A stretch of 64,000 nucleotides of DNA from CALAED01 sp036555725 (GCA_036555725.1 DATBKU010000090.1:62001-126000), one strand, 5' to 3'. Positions 35,740 through 44,234 are shown, numbered from the stretch's first letter. Numbers and translations are program-made. The notes: generated by a model not told the origin, from the letters alone.

Positions 35740-37301
35740 TGATCTTCCCTGAGGTAGTTCGGCCCGGGCGGGCCGTAGTGTTTGTTGATGTCCCGGGCGC
35801 CGGTCCGCGCCTTCTCGACGAGCGTGCCGGCGGTGATCATCGCCTTGGTGGGCAGCCGGTCGGCGCCCAGTGTGCGAGCTCGGAGAAAGGCCTGGTCGTG
35901 CCGGTCGAGGGCGGCGGCAAGTCGCTCTCTGATCAGCCGCAGCCCGGTGGGCAGCGGCAGCAGGCCCCGCTCGGCCAGCCCGAAGGCGAGCGCCCCGGCG
36001 CACAGATGCAGCGTGATCGTGACGAAGACCTTCGCCGCCGCCTCGCGGTCGGTGGTGAGCAGGCGGCGGTCGGCGACGTCGGCGGGGTCCGCTCCGGCCA
36101 GGCGCAGTACGGGCGGGTCGAGCAGCGCGCCGTCGTTGTCCTTGATCATGAGCCGGAGGCCGGCGGCAGACGGCAGCACTGAAACGTTCTGCTGGTGGGC
36201 CTCCAGCGCGACGCCGTACGCGAACAGCGCGACATGCCAGTCGAACAGGGCCCGCAGATAGGCCTCGAAGAAGCCGGTGAGGTCGTCGGTGAGCTCCTCG
36301 ATGACGTACCGGCCGGCCGGCGTCTTGGCGAGCAGCGCGGCCACCGGCACAGCGGTCGCCGCCGGGACCCGGCGGACCAGGTAGCCGAGCAGCGGGTCGG
36401 CGGCGTGGCCGTACGTCTGCTCGTCGGCGAGCACCACGGGCATGGCGCCCGGCCCGTGAGCAGCCATCTCGGCCCCGATCGCGGCGAGGACGCGCTGGAC
36501 GAGGGCACCGTCGTGCAGTGTGCCCGGCACCATCGTGCGGACGTTGCGCCGTCCCAGCGTGCTGGTCGGCAGCGGCACCTTGAGGTGCGTGGCCGCGTCG
36601 ACGGCGACCGTGCGCATCGAGAGGGTCGGGCGGACGTCGAGGTACGGCTCCGGCGCGAGCACCACGCCCGGGCGAGCCGCCGCCTGATCACAACGGAACA
36701 ATTGGGCGGTGAGGGGATGCACGGGGAGCACGTCGTGGGTGGCCGACAGCTCGGTGGGCAGCCCGACCGCCGCCGGCGCGGGCCACCAGCCGGGCCGCTC
36801 GCCGGCGACCGTGACCCGGCCCGTCGGCACCGCCGCCCAGCGCATCCGGAACGTCGGCGCGAACTCCGGGGCGTACGCCCGCAGGTCATCCGCGCGCAGC
36901 CCGAGCCGGCAACGCGCGGTCGGGTACACCGGATGGTCGAGGTAGGCGCCGAGCACGTCGTAGTACGCCGGCGATCGCGCCAGCCGCCGCATCACCTGGC
37001 CCCGCTCGGCGGCGTGCAGCCGGATCGTCGCGACCGTCTCGTGACACTCCCGTACGAAGCCCCGCACGTCGTCGCGCGGATCGGCCAGCCGGCGCAGGGC
37101 GGCGAGCACCTCGTCCAGCCGTACGTCCTCGTCCACCCGGTGATCGGCCAGAAAGCCGTCGCGACGCAGCCGGACGACCCGTCCGCCGGGCAGCCGGAGC
37201 GCCGGGGGCGCGGTGGAGACGCACCGGCGCAGCCCTCCGTAGTCCTCCCGGAGCAGCGCGTCCAGCACCCGCCGCGCCAGGTAGCCGTCCGGATCGGTCA
37301 C
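35730..37301 (-). CDS. NRPS-independent siderophore synthetase, IucA/IucC family (first)
   Basis: A 523-residue member of the same family as its downstream neighbour but clearly diverged. It has LDHPVYPTARCRLGL near 120, VHPLTAQLF, SMRTVAVD, the LKVPLPTSTLGRRNVRT block, ALEAHQQN and IKDNDG. It probably catalyses the other of two condensations in siderophore assembly. Its ATG overlaps the ATP-grasp stop by four bases. Substrates cannot be named. Confidence 0.9.
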   Translation of the reverse strand: MTDPDGYLARRVLDALLREDYGGLRRCVSTAPPALRLPGGRVVRLRRDGFLADHRVDEDVRLDEVLAALRRLADPRDDVRGFVRECHETVATIRLHAAERGQVMRRLARSPAYYDVLGAYLDHPVYPTARCRLGLRADDLRAYAPEFAPTFRMRWAAVPTGRVTVAGERPGWWPAPAAVGLPTELSATHDVLPVHPLTAQLFRCDQAAARPGVVLAPEPYLDVRPTLSMRTVAVDAATHLKVPLPTSTLGRRNVRTMVPGTLHDGALVQRVLAAIGAEMAAHGPGAMPVVLADEQTYGHAADPLLGYLVRRVPAATAVPVAALLAKTPAGRYVIEELTDDLTGFFEAYLRALFDWHVALFAYGVALEAHQQNVSVLPSAAGLRLMIKDNDGALLDPPVLRLAGADPADVADRRLLTTDREAAAKVFVTITLHLCAGALAFGLAERGLLPLPTGLRLIRERLAAALDRHDQAFLRARTLGADRLPTKAMITAGTLVEKARTGARDINKHYGPPGPNYLREDQCR

Positions 37302-38473
37302 GAGATGTTCCAGGTGTGGTCGGCGCGGAACCGGGCGACGGCGCCCTCGACCGCCGTGCGGCCGGGCCCGATCGCCTGGATCGTGCCGAGGTAGTCCCGG
37401 TTGGTGTGGGTCAGCGCGACGGCGCTGCCCGGCGTGCGCTGCGGCCGGTAGGTGACGCGGACGCCGTCGTAGGACAGCTCGGCCGGCCCGGGCGCGGCGG
37501 TGAGCATGCCCGGCCGGTCGGTCAGCACATAGTCGACGATCGCCGCCCGGCCGGCGGTTGTCGGCTGAGCGGTTGTCGGCTGAGCGGTTGTCGGCTGACC
37601 GGTTGTCGGCTGAGCGCGGAGCGGCTCGCCGAGGTGGACGCGCAGCACGTCCTCGAACAGTGGCCGCCCCAGCAGGTCGGCGAGCAGGAAGTCACAGTGG
37701 TCGCCGATGATCCGGTAGTTGACCTCGATCAGCCGGGCCTGCCCGTCATACACGACGAACTCGGTGTGGCAGGCCCCGAACCCGACGCCGAGCGCGCGCA
37801 GGCGGTCGAGCACCTGACCGGACTCCGCCGGGGGCGGTGCCCAGTCGAGCCGCTCCTCGATGAAATACGGCGGCGGCGAGAGCGTCGTACGGAAGGACCC
37901 GAGCACGTGCAGGGCCCGTCCGTCGCCGAGGGTCTCCAGCGTGTGCAGCCGGCCGGGGAGATATTCCTCGACGATCAGCGGCCGGCGGTCGCCGATCTCG
38001 GCACGGCGCGCGGCCAGTTCCGGGTGGTCGCGGACGAGGACGACATCCTCGCTGGCCACCCCCTCGCGCGGCTTGAGCACCAGCGGGTAGGGCGCGTCCA
38101 CCAGATCCTCGGTGAGTTCGGCGGCCCAGACCTCATCGCCGAGGTGCCGGCGCATGAGCGCCTTGTTCTTCGTACGGGTGGCGGCCCGCCAGTCCTTCCC
38201 GGGCAGCCCCCAGTAGTCGGCGGCGAGCGCGGCCGGGGCCTGCAGAAAGTCGCTGTTGGAGAAGATCGCGTCGGGTGCCTGGACGGCATGGATGATCTCC
38301 CGGAACTCAGTGACGTCACAGGAGACGATCTCGTGGTGCGGGTAGGCCCGCCGGTGGTCGTCCGGCCGGTCGGTGAGCACGATGACGTGGAGGCCGAGCC
38401 GCTCGGCCGCGGGCAGGAAGCCGTACGTCACCGAGTCGGTCACCTTGCCCGCCACGACGTAGAGACGCGGCAC
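37298..38473 (-). CDS. ATP-grasp ligase of the siderophore operon
   Basis: A 391-residue ATP-grasp enzyme. It has a preATP-grasp Rossmann part (1-105), the lysine and glycine-loop region PLVLKPREGVASEDV near 145, LIVEEYLPG and the metal-binding LIEVNYRIIGDHCD near 265. A QPTT repeat (4 units) interrupts the C-terminal part near 305. Like PvsA of vibrioferrin synthesis (known), it may join an amino acid to a carboxylate before the two NIS enzymes act. GTG start; an iron box lies 28 bases upstream. First gene of a three-gene coupled operon. Confidence 0.88.
   Translation of the reverse strand: MPRLYVVAGKVTDSVTYGFLPAAERLGLHVIVLTDRPDDHRRAYPHHEIVSCDVTEFREIIHAVQAPDAIFSNSDFLQAPAALAADYWGLPGKDWRAATRTKNKALMRRHLGDEVWAAELTEDLVDAPYPLVLKPREGVASEDVVLVRDHPELAARRAEIGDRRPLIVEEYLPGRLHTLETLGDGRALHVLGSFRTTLSPPPYFIEERLDWAPPPAESGQVLDRLRALGVGFGACHTEFVVYDGQARLIEVNYRIIGDHCDFLLADLLGRPLFEDVLRVHLGEPLRAQPTTGQPTTAQPTTAQPTTAGRAAIVDYVLTDRPGMLTAAPGPAELSYDGVRVTYRPQRTPGSAVALTHTNRDYLGTIQAIGPGRTAVEGAVARFRADHTWNIS
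37555..37614. repeat. 15-base tandem repeat, 4 copies, inside the ATP-grasp gene
   Basis: Units start at 37555, 37570, 37585 and 37600; three are identical and one differs at its last base. Read on the minus strand they encode repeated AQPTT/GQPTT. The period is a multiple of three, so copy-number change keeps the frame. Confidence 0.9.
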
Positions 38474-38501
38474 GCGACGCTCCCTTCCGACCGTATTGAT
38501 G

Positions 38502-38520
38502 TGAGGTAAGCCTTACCTAA
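38502..38520 (-). promoter_or_regulatory. Iron box (IdeR/DmdR1 operator)
   Basis: On the minus strand the 19 bases match the IdeR/DmdR iron-box consensus TTAGGTTAGGCTAACCTAA at 16 positions, with a perfect AGGTAAG-CTTACCT core palindrome (AGGTAAGGCTTACCT). It is 28 bases before the ATP-grasp start and marks the operon as iron-repressed. Confidence 0.88.
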
Positions 38521-38621
38521 ACCGAGGAGGCAACCATAGTGGCCCGGATCCGCGCCGCGGGCCATATCCGCGCGAGTGTCGTCGAGCCGTCGTACTGCCG
38601 TCGTCGAGGAAGATTTGGGGC

Positions 38622-39281
38622 ATGGAGCTGATCGACCGATGGGTCGCGCTGGCCGGCCCCGACACGCGCCGGCTCGGCGCCGAGTTGATCGCACGGTACG
38701 GCGAGCCGCACCGCCGCTATCACACGCGGGCCCACCTGACCGCGGTGCTCGATCTGGTCGACGAGCTGTTCGCGTACGCCCCCGACGCCGACGCTGACGC
38801 TGACGTTGACGTTGACGCTGACGCTGACGCTGACGCTGTACGGCTCGCCGCGTGGTTCCACGACGCCGTGTACGACCCGCAGCGCTCCGACAACGAGGAA
38901 CGCAGCGCCCGCCTGGCCGAGCGCATGCTCGCCAACACCGACCTGGATCCCGCGCGCATCGGAGAGGTGGCCCGGCTGGTACGGCTGACCGAGACGCACG
39001 ACCCCACACCGGACGATCACAACGGAGCGGTGCTGTGCGACGCCGACCTGGCCGTCCTCGCCGGCGAGCCGTCCGCGTACGCCGCCTACGCCTCCGACGT
39101 ACGGGAGGAGTACGGCTTCGTGTCCGACGACGCCTTCGCCCACGGCCGCGCCCAAGTGCTGCGGACCCTGCACGCCCGGCCGGCGCTGTTCCGTACCCCG
39201 GCCGGGCACGACCGCTTCGAGTCCCGGGCCCGCCACAACATCGAGACGGAGCTGGCCCTGCTCGACGGCGGCGCGGGCTAA
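38622..39281 (+). CDS. HD-domain protein with a repetitive acidic loop
   Basis: A 219-residue HD-superfamily protein. The metal-binding His comes from YHTRAHL near 35, HD from AWFHDAVYD near 80 and a late Asp from LCDADLAV near 145. Homologues are predicted metal-dependent phosphohydrolases. Between the first His helix and the HD motif lies a (Asp-Ala/Val)9 stretch encoded by a hexanucleotide tandem repeat. The gene is divergent from the siderophore operon; the iron box lies about 100 bases upstream and may or may not affect it. Confidence 0.85.
   Translation: MELIDRWVALAGPDTRRLGAELIARYGEPHRRYHTRAHLTAVLDLVDELFAYAPDADADADVDVDADADADAVRLAAWFHDAVYDPQRSDNEERSARLAERMLANTDLDPARIGEVARLVRLTETHDPTPDDHNGAVLCDADLAVLAGEPSAYAAYASDVREEYGFVSDDAFAHGRAQVLRTLHARPALFRTPAGHDRFESRARHNIETELALLDGGAG
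38784..38837 (+). repeat. Hexanucleotide tandem repeat (9 units) in the HD gene
   Basis: Nine GACGCT-type units, with variants GACGCC and GACGTT. They encode nine Asp-Ala or Asp-Val pairs and allow in-frame length change. Confidence 0.92.
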
Positions 39282-39283
39282 GA

Positions 39284-39345
39284 CCTGTTTTGGCGGGGCT
39301 CAGGCTGTTTCGGCGGGCCTAAGGCCTGTTCGGGCGGGGGCTAGG
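39284..39345. repeat. Degenerate 21-base tandem repeat, about 3 copies
   Basis: Three imperfect units of the type CTGTTT-GGCGGG-CTAAGG lie between the convergent HD and DUF4031 genes, filling nearly the whole gap. No strong hairpin is formed. Confidence 0.6.
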
Positions 39346-39640
39346 CGCTTCGGGGCGGCGCCGGGCCGCGGCGGTGCGGGCCCGGCGGTTTGCGGCGGCG
39401 CAGGCCGGCCTCGGTCAGCCGCCGCACGAGCTCCTGACAGCCGACCTCCCGGGCGCCCAGCGCGATCGCCATGTCGTACAGCTCCGCCGGAACGTCGTAG
39501 TGATCCCGCTCGAACGCCCGCCGCGGCACCCCCAGCCGTACGGCGAAGGCGTGCAACTCCGCGTACGACTCGTCGCTGACCAGGTGCGACCAGGCGCGAC
39601 CGCGCGCCGCCCACAGAGGCGGGTCGATGAGCACGGTCAC
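39341..39640 (-). CDS. DUF4031 protein
   Basis: A 99-residue protein with the DUF4031 pattern: opening VTVLIDPPLWAARGRAWSHL, then SDESYAELHAFA, FERDHYDVP and a basic end RRLTEAGLRRRK. The function is unknown. I start at the GTG at 39640, which gives the family N-terminus; the longer open frame (to 39745) does not look coding. Start sites of this gene and nudC overlap head to head, so their promoters interlock. Confidence 0.82.
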   Translation of the reverse strand: MTVLIDPPLWAARGRAWSHLVSDESYAELHAFAVRLGVPRRAFERDHYDVPAELYDMAIALGAREVGCQELVRRLTEAGLRRRKPPGPHRRGPAPPRSA

Positions 39641-39664
39641 CGCACTAGAGTGCCTGATGGGGTT

Positions 39665-39678
39665 CGTTCGAGCGAACG
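39665..39678. promoter_or_regulatory. 14-base palindrome near the nudC start
   Basis: CGTTCG-AG-CGAACG is a near-perfect inverted repeat 20 bases upstream of the nudC GTG. It has the half-sites of a LexA box in reversed order, so it is not an SOS box. Possible operator; binder unknown. Confidence 0.3.
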
Positions 39679-39698
39679 CCGTCCCGGGAGGGTTGGCC

Positions 39699-40607
39699 GT
39701 GACCGACACGCTGAGCTGGCTGGCGCTGTCGCGCGGCACGCTCAACCGCGCGACCGAGCGCCGAAGCGACGAGGAGTGGCTGGCCCGGGCCTGGGCGGAC
39801 CCGCACGCCAGGGTGCTGGTCGTCGAGCGGGGAAACGCCCTGGTGCGCGTTCAGGACGCGCCCGCGCTCGTGCTCATGCCGCCGGCCGAGGCGCCGGCCG
39901 GCGAGCGATATCTGCTCGGCGTCGACACTGACGGGGCGCCGTACTTCGCCGTCGACGGGGCCCTGCCATCGGTCGAGGGTGCCGAGGAGGGCAGCCTGCG
40001 CCGGGTGGGCGCGTTGCTCAGCGACCGCGACTCCGGCCTGCTCGTGCACGCCGTGGCCCTGCAGAACTGGCATTCGACGCACACGCACTGCCCGCGCTGC
40101 GGCAGCCGTACGAACATCGCCACCGCCGGCGCCAGCCGGGTCTGCCCGAACGACGGGTCGGAGCACTTCCCGCGGGTGGACCCGGCGGTGATCATGCTGG
40201 TGCACGACGACGCCGGCCGTATGCTGCTCGCCCACAACACCAGCTGGCCGGAGCGCCGGGTATCGGTTCTGGCCGGTTTCGTGGAGCCGGGGGAGTCGGT
40301 CGAACAAGCCGTCGGCCGCGAGGTCGCCGAGGAGGTCGGCCTCATGGTCGGCGACCTGCGCTACCTCGGCAGCCAGCCGTGGCCGCTGCCGCAGAGCCTC
40401 ATGCTCGGCTACTTCTGCCGCGCCATCGACTCTCGCATCCTCCGCGTCGACGAGGAGGAGATCGAAGAGGCGCGCTGGTACACCCGGGAGGAGCTGTGGA
40501 CCGCCGTCATCGAGGGCGACATCCTGCTGCCCGGCCGGGTCTCCATCGCCCGCCACCTGATCGAACACTGGTACGGCGCTGAGCTCCCCGGCTCCTGGGG
40601 CCTATGA
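39699..40607 (+). CDS. nudC: NADH pyrophosphatase / RNA-decapping NudC
   Basis: A 302-residue NudC. It has a zinc-binding region starting CPRCGS, the Nudix box GFVEPGESVEQAVGREVAEEVGL read in parts as GFVEPGES and REVAEEVG, and the NADH-specific SQPWPLPQS that follows. NudC hydrolyses NADH and removes NAD caps from RNA. I start at the GTG at 39699, which has GGGAGGG six bases upstream; ATG at 39657 lacks a ribosome site. Convergent with mycoredoxin, overlapping by 6 bases. Backbone gene (Rv3199c). Confidence 0.92.
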   Translation: MTDTLSWLALSRGTLNRATERRSDEEWLARAWADPHARVLVVERGNALVRVQDAPALVLMPPAEAPAGERYLLGVDTDGAPYFAVDGALPSVEGAEEGSLRRVGALLSDRDSGLLVHAVALQNWHSTHTHCPRCGSRTNIATAGASRVCPNDGSEHFPRVDPAVIMLVHDDAGRMLLAHNTSWPERRVSVLAGFVEPGESVEQAVGREVAEEVGLMVGDLRYLGSQPWPLPQSLMLGYFCRAIDSRILRVDEEEIEEARWYTREELWTAVIEGDILLPGRVSIARHLIEHWYGAELPGSWGL

Positions 40608-40865
40608 GCCGGTGGCGGCCAGATGCGCCTTGACTTCCTTGGCGCTCGGATTGGTCACCGCCGTGCCGTCGGGGAAGACCACCACGGGAACGGTCGCGTT
40701 GCCGCCGTTGACATCCATCACGAAGGCGGCCGCCGCGGGATCCCGCTCGATGTCGATCTCGACCATGTGAATGCCGTCATGCGCCAGTTGTTTCTTGAGC
40801 CGTTTACAGAATCCGCACCACGTCGTCGTGTACATCGTCAGCTCGCCCGTTACAGACGTCGTCAT
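40602..40865 (-). CDS. mrx1: Mycoredoxin (glutaredoxin-like)
   Basis: An 87-residue glutaredoxin-fold protein with active site W-C17-G-F-C20 and the TVPVVVFPDG cis-Pro loop. Mycoredoxins reduce mycothiol-protein mixed disulfides. The ATG has GAGGAGAG upstream. A perfect sigma-R promoter lies about 40 bases upstream, which fits control by disulfide stress. Divergent from uvrD2, as in mycobacteria (Rv3198A). Confidence 0.93.
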   Translation of the reverse strand: MTTSVTGELTMYTTTWCGFCKRLKKQLAHDGIHMVEIDIERDPAAAAFVMDVNGGNATVPVVVFPDGTAVTNPSAKEVKAHLAATGS

Positions 40866-40905
40866 GCCTCTCCTCGGTCAAGGGTGCGCTCGGCCGATCT
40901 CCTTC

Positions 40906-40931
40906 AACGTGGGGCGACGCGCCGTGATTCC
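40906..40931 (-). promoter_or_regulatory. Sigma-R (SigH-type) promoter for mycoredoxin
   Basis: On the minus strand GGAAT (40931-40927), an 18-base spacer and GTT (40908-40906). Position and spacing are ideal for the mycoredoxin gene starting at 40865. Confidence 0.75.
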
Positions 40932-41010
40932 CTGACGCCGGGCGCGTTCGTCGGTGGCGGCTGCGAGTATGGGTCACCGAAGCGCGCGCAGAGACGTGTG
41001 GGGGCAATGA

Positions 41011-43122
41011 ATGAACGCTGTCTTGGACGGTCTCGACCCTGAGCAGCGCGCGGTCGCCGAGGCCGTGCGCGGCCCGGTCTGCGTGCTCGCGGGCGCCGGC
41101 ACCGGCAAGACGCGGGCGATCACGCACCGCGTAGCGCACGCGGTACTGACCGGCGTGGTCTCGCCGCAGCGGGTGCTCGCCGTGACATTCACCACACGGG
41201 CGGCCGGGGAGCTCCGGGGCCGGCTGCGGGCCCTGGGCGCGCCGGGCGTGCAGGCCCGCACCTTCCACGCCGCCGCGCTGCGCCAGCTGACCTACTTCTG
41301 GCCGCGCGTCATCGGCGGCGAGCCGCCCAAGATCGTCGAGTCCAAGATCGGGCTGATCGCCGACGCCGCCCGCGCCTGCCGGCTGTCGTTCGGCCGCACC
41401 GAGCTGCGCGACCTGGCGGCCGAGGTCGAGTGGGCCAAGGTCACCCAGACGCGCCCCGAGGACTACCCGGCCGCGGTGACGCGTACCTCCCGCAAGGCGC
41501 CGGTCGATCCGGTCGACGTGGCGCGGGTCTACACGATGTACGAGACGTTGCGCCGCGAGCGCAACCTGCTCGACTTCGAGGGCATGCTGGAGCTCACCGC
41601 GGCCGTGCTCACCGAGCACCCCGAGGTCGCGAGCCAGGTCCGCGAGCAGTACCGCTACTTCGTCGTCGACGAGTACCAAGACGTCAACCCGCTGCAGAAG
41701 CTGCTCCTCGACACCTGGCTGGGCGACCGCGACGACCTGTGCGTGGTCGGCGACCCCAACCAGACCATTTACTCCTTCACCGGCGCGACCCCGGCCTACC
41801 TCCTCGGGTTCGTCGATGAGCATCCGAGCGCCGCCGTCGTCCGGCTGGTCCGTGACTACCGTTCGACCCCGCAGGTGGTGACGCTCGCCAACGCGGTGCT
41901 GGCGCGGGCCGGCGCCGCCGCGCGCGACCACAAGCTCGCGCTGATCGCGCAGCGCGACGACGGGCCCGAGCCGGTCTACAACGAGTACGACGACGAGGTG
42001 GCCGAGGCCGACGACGTGGCCCGGCAGGCGCGCAAGCTCATCGAAAGCGGCGTGCCGGCCCGCGAGATCGCGGTGCTGTTCCGGATCAACGCGCAGTCGG
42101 AGAACTTCGAGCAGGCCTTCGCCGAGGCGGGCATCCCGTACGTCCTGCGCGGCGCCGAGCGGTTCTTCGACCGGGCGGCCGTACGCGAGGCGGTCGTGCG
42201 GCTGCGCGGCGCCGCCCGGGCCGGGGCCGACGCGGATACCGAGGGCATGGGGCTGATCGCTACCGTACGGCACGTGCTTACTGGCGTGGGCTTCACCGAC
42301 AAGGCGCCCGAGGGCACGGGCGCGGCCCGCGAGAAGTGGGAGTCGCTCGCCGCGCTGGCCCAGCTCGCCGAAGACATGGCGGCCGACAGCCCCGAGGCCG
42401 GGCTCGAGGAGTTCGTCGCCGAGCTGGAGGAGCGCGCCGCCGCCCAGCACGCGCCGCCCCTCGAGGGCGTGACGCTGGCCAGCCTGCACGCCGCCAAGGG
42501 CCTCGAGTGGGACGCGGTGTTCGTCGCCGGCCTGGTCGACGGCACGCTGCCCATCGTGCACGCGGAGACCCCCGAGCAGGTCGAAGAGGAGCGGCGGCTG
42601 CTGTACGTCGGCGTCACCCGGGCGCGCGAGCACTTGGCGCTGTCGTGGGCGCTGGCACGGTCGCCCGGCGGGCGGAAGGCCCGGCGGCCCTCGCGGTTTC
42701 TCGACGGGCTGGCCCCGCAGACGGCGACCGTGTCGCCGCCCCGCGTCGACCGCACGAAGCGGCGCGGCGGCAAGGGCCCACAGCCGTGCCGGGTCTGCGG
42801 GCGCCCGCTGACCGCCGCGCTGGAGCGCAAGCTGGGCCGGTGCGAGGGTTGCCCGTCCGACATGGACGAGGCGCTGTACGCCCGGCTGAAGGCGTGGCGC
42901 ACCGAGGTCTCGCGGGAGCAGAAGGTCCCCGCCTATGTGGTCTTCACCGACGCGACGCTGCAGGCCATCGCCGAGCATCGCCCCGCCACCGCCGAGCAGC
43001 TGACCGCCATCTCCGGCGTCGGCGCCGTCAAGCTCGACCGCTACGGCGCCGCCGTCCTCGCCCTCTGCGCCGGCGGCGACGCGGGTGAGACGGAGGCCAC
43101 ACTGCTCGATTTGGAAGACTGA
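41011..43122 (+). CDS. uvrD2: UvrD2-type SF1A helicase with tetracysteine and HRDC domains
   Basis: A 703-residue 3'-5' DNA helicase. Walker A GAGTGKT is at 28-34, DEYQDVN near 220, SLHAAKGLEW near 493 and GVTRAREHL near 535. After the motor comes a four-cysteine linker (CRVCG then CEGCP, near 592-618) and a C-terminal HRDC domain (about 625-690), exactly the architecture of mycobacterial UvrD2 (Rv3198c). Divergent from mycoredoxin. Confidence 0.95.
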   Translation: MNAVLDGLDPEQRAVAEAVRGPVCVLAGAGTGKTRAITHRVAHAVLTGVVSPQRVLAVTFTTRAAGELRGRLRALGAPGVQARTFHAAALRQLTYFWPRVIGGEPPKIVESKIGLIADAARACRLSFGRTELRDLAAEVEWAKVTQTRPEDYPAAVTRTSRKAPVDPVDVARVYTMYETLRRERNLLDFEGMLELTAAVLTEHPEVASQVREQYRYFVVDEYQDVNPLQKLLLDTWLGDRDDLCVVGDPNQTIYSFTGATPAYLLGFVDEHPSAAVVRLVRDYRSTPQVVTLANAVLARAGAAARDHKLALIAQRDDGPEPVYNEYDDEVAEADDVARQARKLIESGVPAREIAVLFRINAQSENFEQAFAEAGIPYVLRGAERFFDRAAVREAVVRLRGAARAGADADTEGMGLIATVRHVLTGVGFTDKAPEGTGAAREKWESLAALAQLAEDMAADSPEAGLEEFVAELEERAAAQHAPPLEGVTLASLHAAKGLEWDAVFVAGLVDGTLPIVHAETPEQVEEERRLLYVGVTRAREHLALSWALARSPGGRKARRPSRFLDGLAPQTATVSPPRVDRTKRRGGKGPQPCRVCGRPLTAALERKLGRCEGCPSDMDEALYARLKAWRTEVSREQKVPAYVVFTDATLQAIAEHRPATAEQLTAISGVGAVKLDRYGAAVLALCAGGDAGETEATLLDLED

Positions 43123-43134
43123 CCCTTCATGAGC

Positions 43135-43289
43135 GAGCCGCCCCTCGCGACTGAGCGGGAGACCTGAATGAGCGAGTCATGAGGGGCGGCGCGAGGGCTG
43201 GACTGAGGAGCGCGCGGAGCGAGGAACGAGTGAGCACGCGACGAAGGAAGCCGTCGCGCCGAGCCGCCCCTCGCGACTGAGCGGGAGAC
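43135..43289. repeat. 29-base direct repeat before the thioesterase gene
   Basis: Identical 29-base copies at 43135-43163 and 43261-43289. The second supplies the ribosome site (GCGGGAGAC) and abuts the ATG at 43290. An inverted 10-base segment of the same unit (GAGGGGCGGC, 43182-43191) lies between. The rest of the 167-base gap holds purine-rich GAGCGAG runs and no gene. Confidence 0.85.
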
Positions 43290-44234
43290 ATGGTGAACGA
43301 GACGTTGAAGGAGCTGCTGGATCTGCTCGACCTGGAGCAGATCGAGGTCAACATCTTTCGCGGGCGCAGCCCGGAGGAGCGGCAGCAGCGCGTTTTCGGC
43401 GGGCAGGTGGCCGGACAGGCCCTGGTCGCGGCGGGGCGTACGGTGCAGCCCGACCGCGCGGTCCATTCCCTGCACGCCTATTTCATCCGGCCCGGCGACC
43501 CGAGCGTGCCGATCGTCTATGACGTCGACCGGGTTCGCGACGGCCGGTCGTTCACGACCCGCCGGGTGACCGCCATCCAGCACGGCAAGGCCATCTTCAC
43601 GTTGTCGGCGTCGTTCCAGAAGCCCGAGAAGGGTCCGGAGCACCACGCCCCCATGCCGGAGGCGCCCGACCCCGAGACGCTGCCGCTGATGCGCGATCGC
43701 ATGGCGAAGGTGTTCGGCGACGAGATCGCCGACCGGTTTGTCCGGCGTCGGCCATTCGACGTACGGCACGCGACGCCGCTCACGTGGGAGGCGGCCAAAG
43801 ACCAGGCGTTGAAGACCCCCGAGTCGCGGGTCTGGCTGCGTGTCGACACGGGGGGTGGGCCCACGGGGGGTGGGCCCGAAGGGCAGGGGGGCGGGGAAAG
43901 CACTGGGCAGGGGGGCGGGGAAAGCCCTGACCTGCCCGATGACCCGCTGCTGCACGTGTGCCTGATGACGTACGCCTCCGATATGACACTGCTCGACACG
44001 GTGCTGCTCAACCACGGGCTGGCCTGGGGCGACAACCGTACGATGGGCGCCAGCCTCGATCACGCGATGTGGTTTCACAAGCCGTTCCGCGCCGACCAGT
44101 GGCTGCTGTACGCCCAGGACACCCCGGCGGCGGCCGGTGGCAGAGGGCTGGCTCGCGGCGAGGTCTTCACCCAAGACGGCGACCTCGTCGTCTCGGTCGT
44201 CCAAGAGGGCCTGATCCGCGTCTCCGACCTGTAA
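43290..44234 (+). CDS. tesB: Acyl-CoA thioesterase II (TesB)
   Basis: A 314-residue double-hot-dog thioesterase. The N-terminal half has RVFGGQVAGQAL and HSLHAYFIRPGD; the C-terminal half has the GASLDHAMWFHKPF signature and ends VSVVQEGLIR. It hydrolyses medium- or long-chain acyl-CoA. A Gly-rich insert of about 25 residues (near 186-212) sits between the two hot-dog units and is encoded by short G-rich tandem repeats; it probably forms a flexible linker and does not touch the active site. Confidence 0.92.
   Translation: MVNETLKELLDLLDLEQIEVNIFRGRSPEERQQRVFGGQVAGQALVAAGRTVQPDRAVHSLHAYFIRPGDPSVPIVYDVDRVRDGRSFTTRRVTAIQHGKAIFTLSASFQKPEKGPEHHAPMPEAPDPETLPLMRDRMAKVFGDEIADRFVRRRPFDVRHATPLTWEAAKDQALKTPESRVWLRVDTGGGPTGGGPEGQGGGESTGQGGGESPDLPDDPLLHVCLMTYASDMTLLDTVLLNHGLAWGDNRTMGASLDHAMWFHKPFRADQWLLYAQDTPAAAGGRGLARGEVFTQDGDLVVSVVQEGLIRVSDL
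43848..43925 (+). repeat. G-rich in-frame tandem repeats in tesB
   Basis: A 15-base unit occurs twice (43848-43862, 43863-43877), then a 21-base unit twice with a 24-base period (43881-43901, 43905-43925). A near-copy of part of this block is found in the cupin gene at 54318-54346. Confidence 0.85.

Noticed and set aside
37555..37614. CRISPR-like direct repeats
   Set aside because: 15-base head-to-tail units without spacers, inside a coding frame.
39665..39678. LexA box at nudC
   Set aside because: The half-sites are in reversed order (GTTCG...CGAAC), so it is not the LexA consensus; kept only as an unknown palindrome.
40804..42978. Antisense open frame of 724 codons opposite uvrD2
   Set aside because: Same shadow effect; the sense protein has all helicase motifs.
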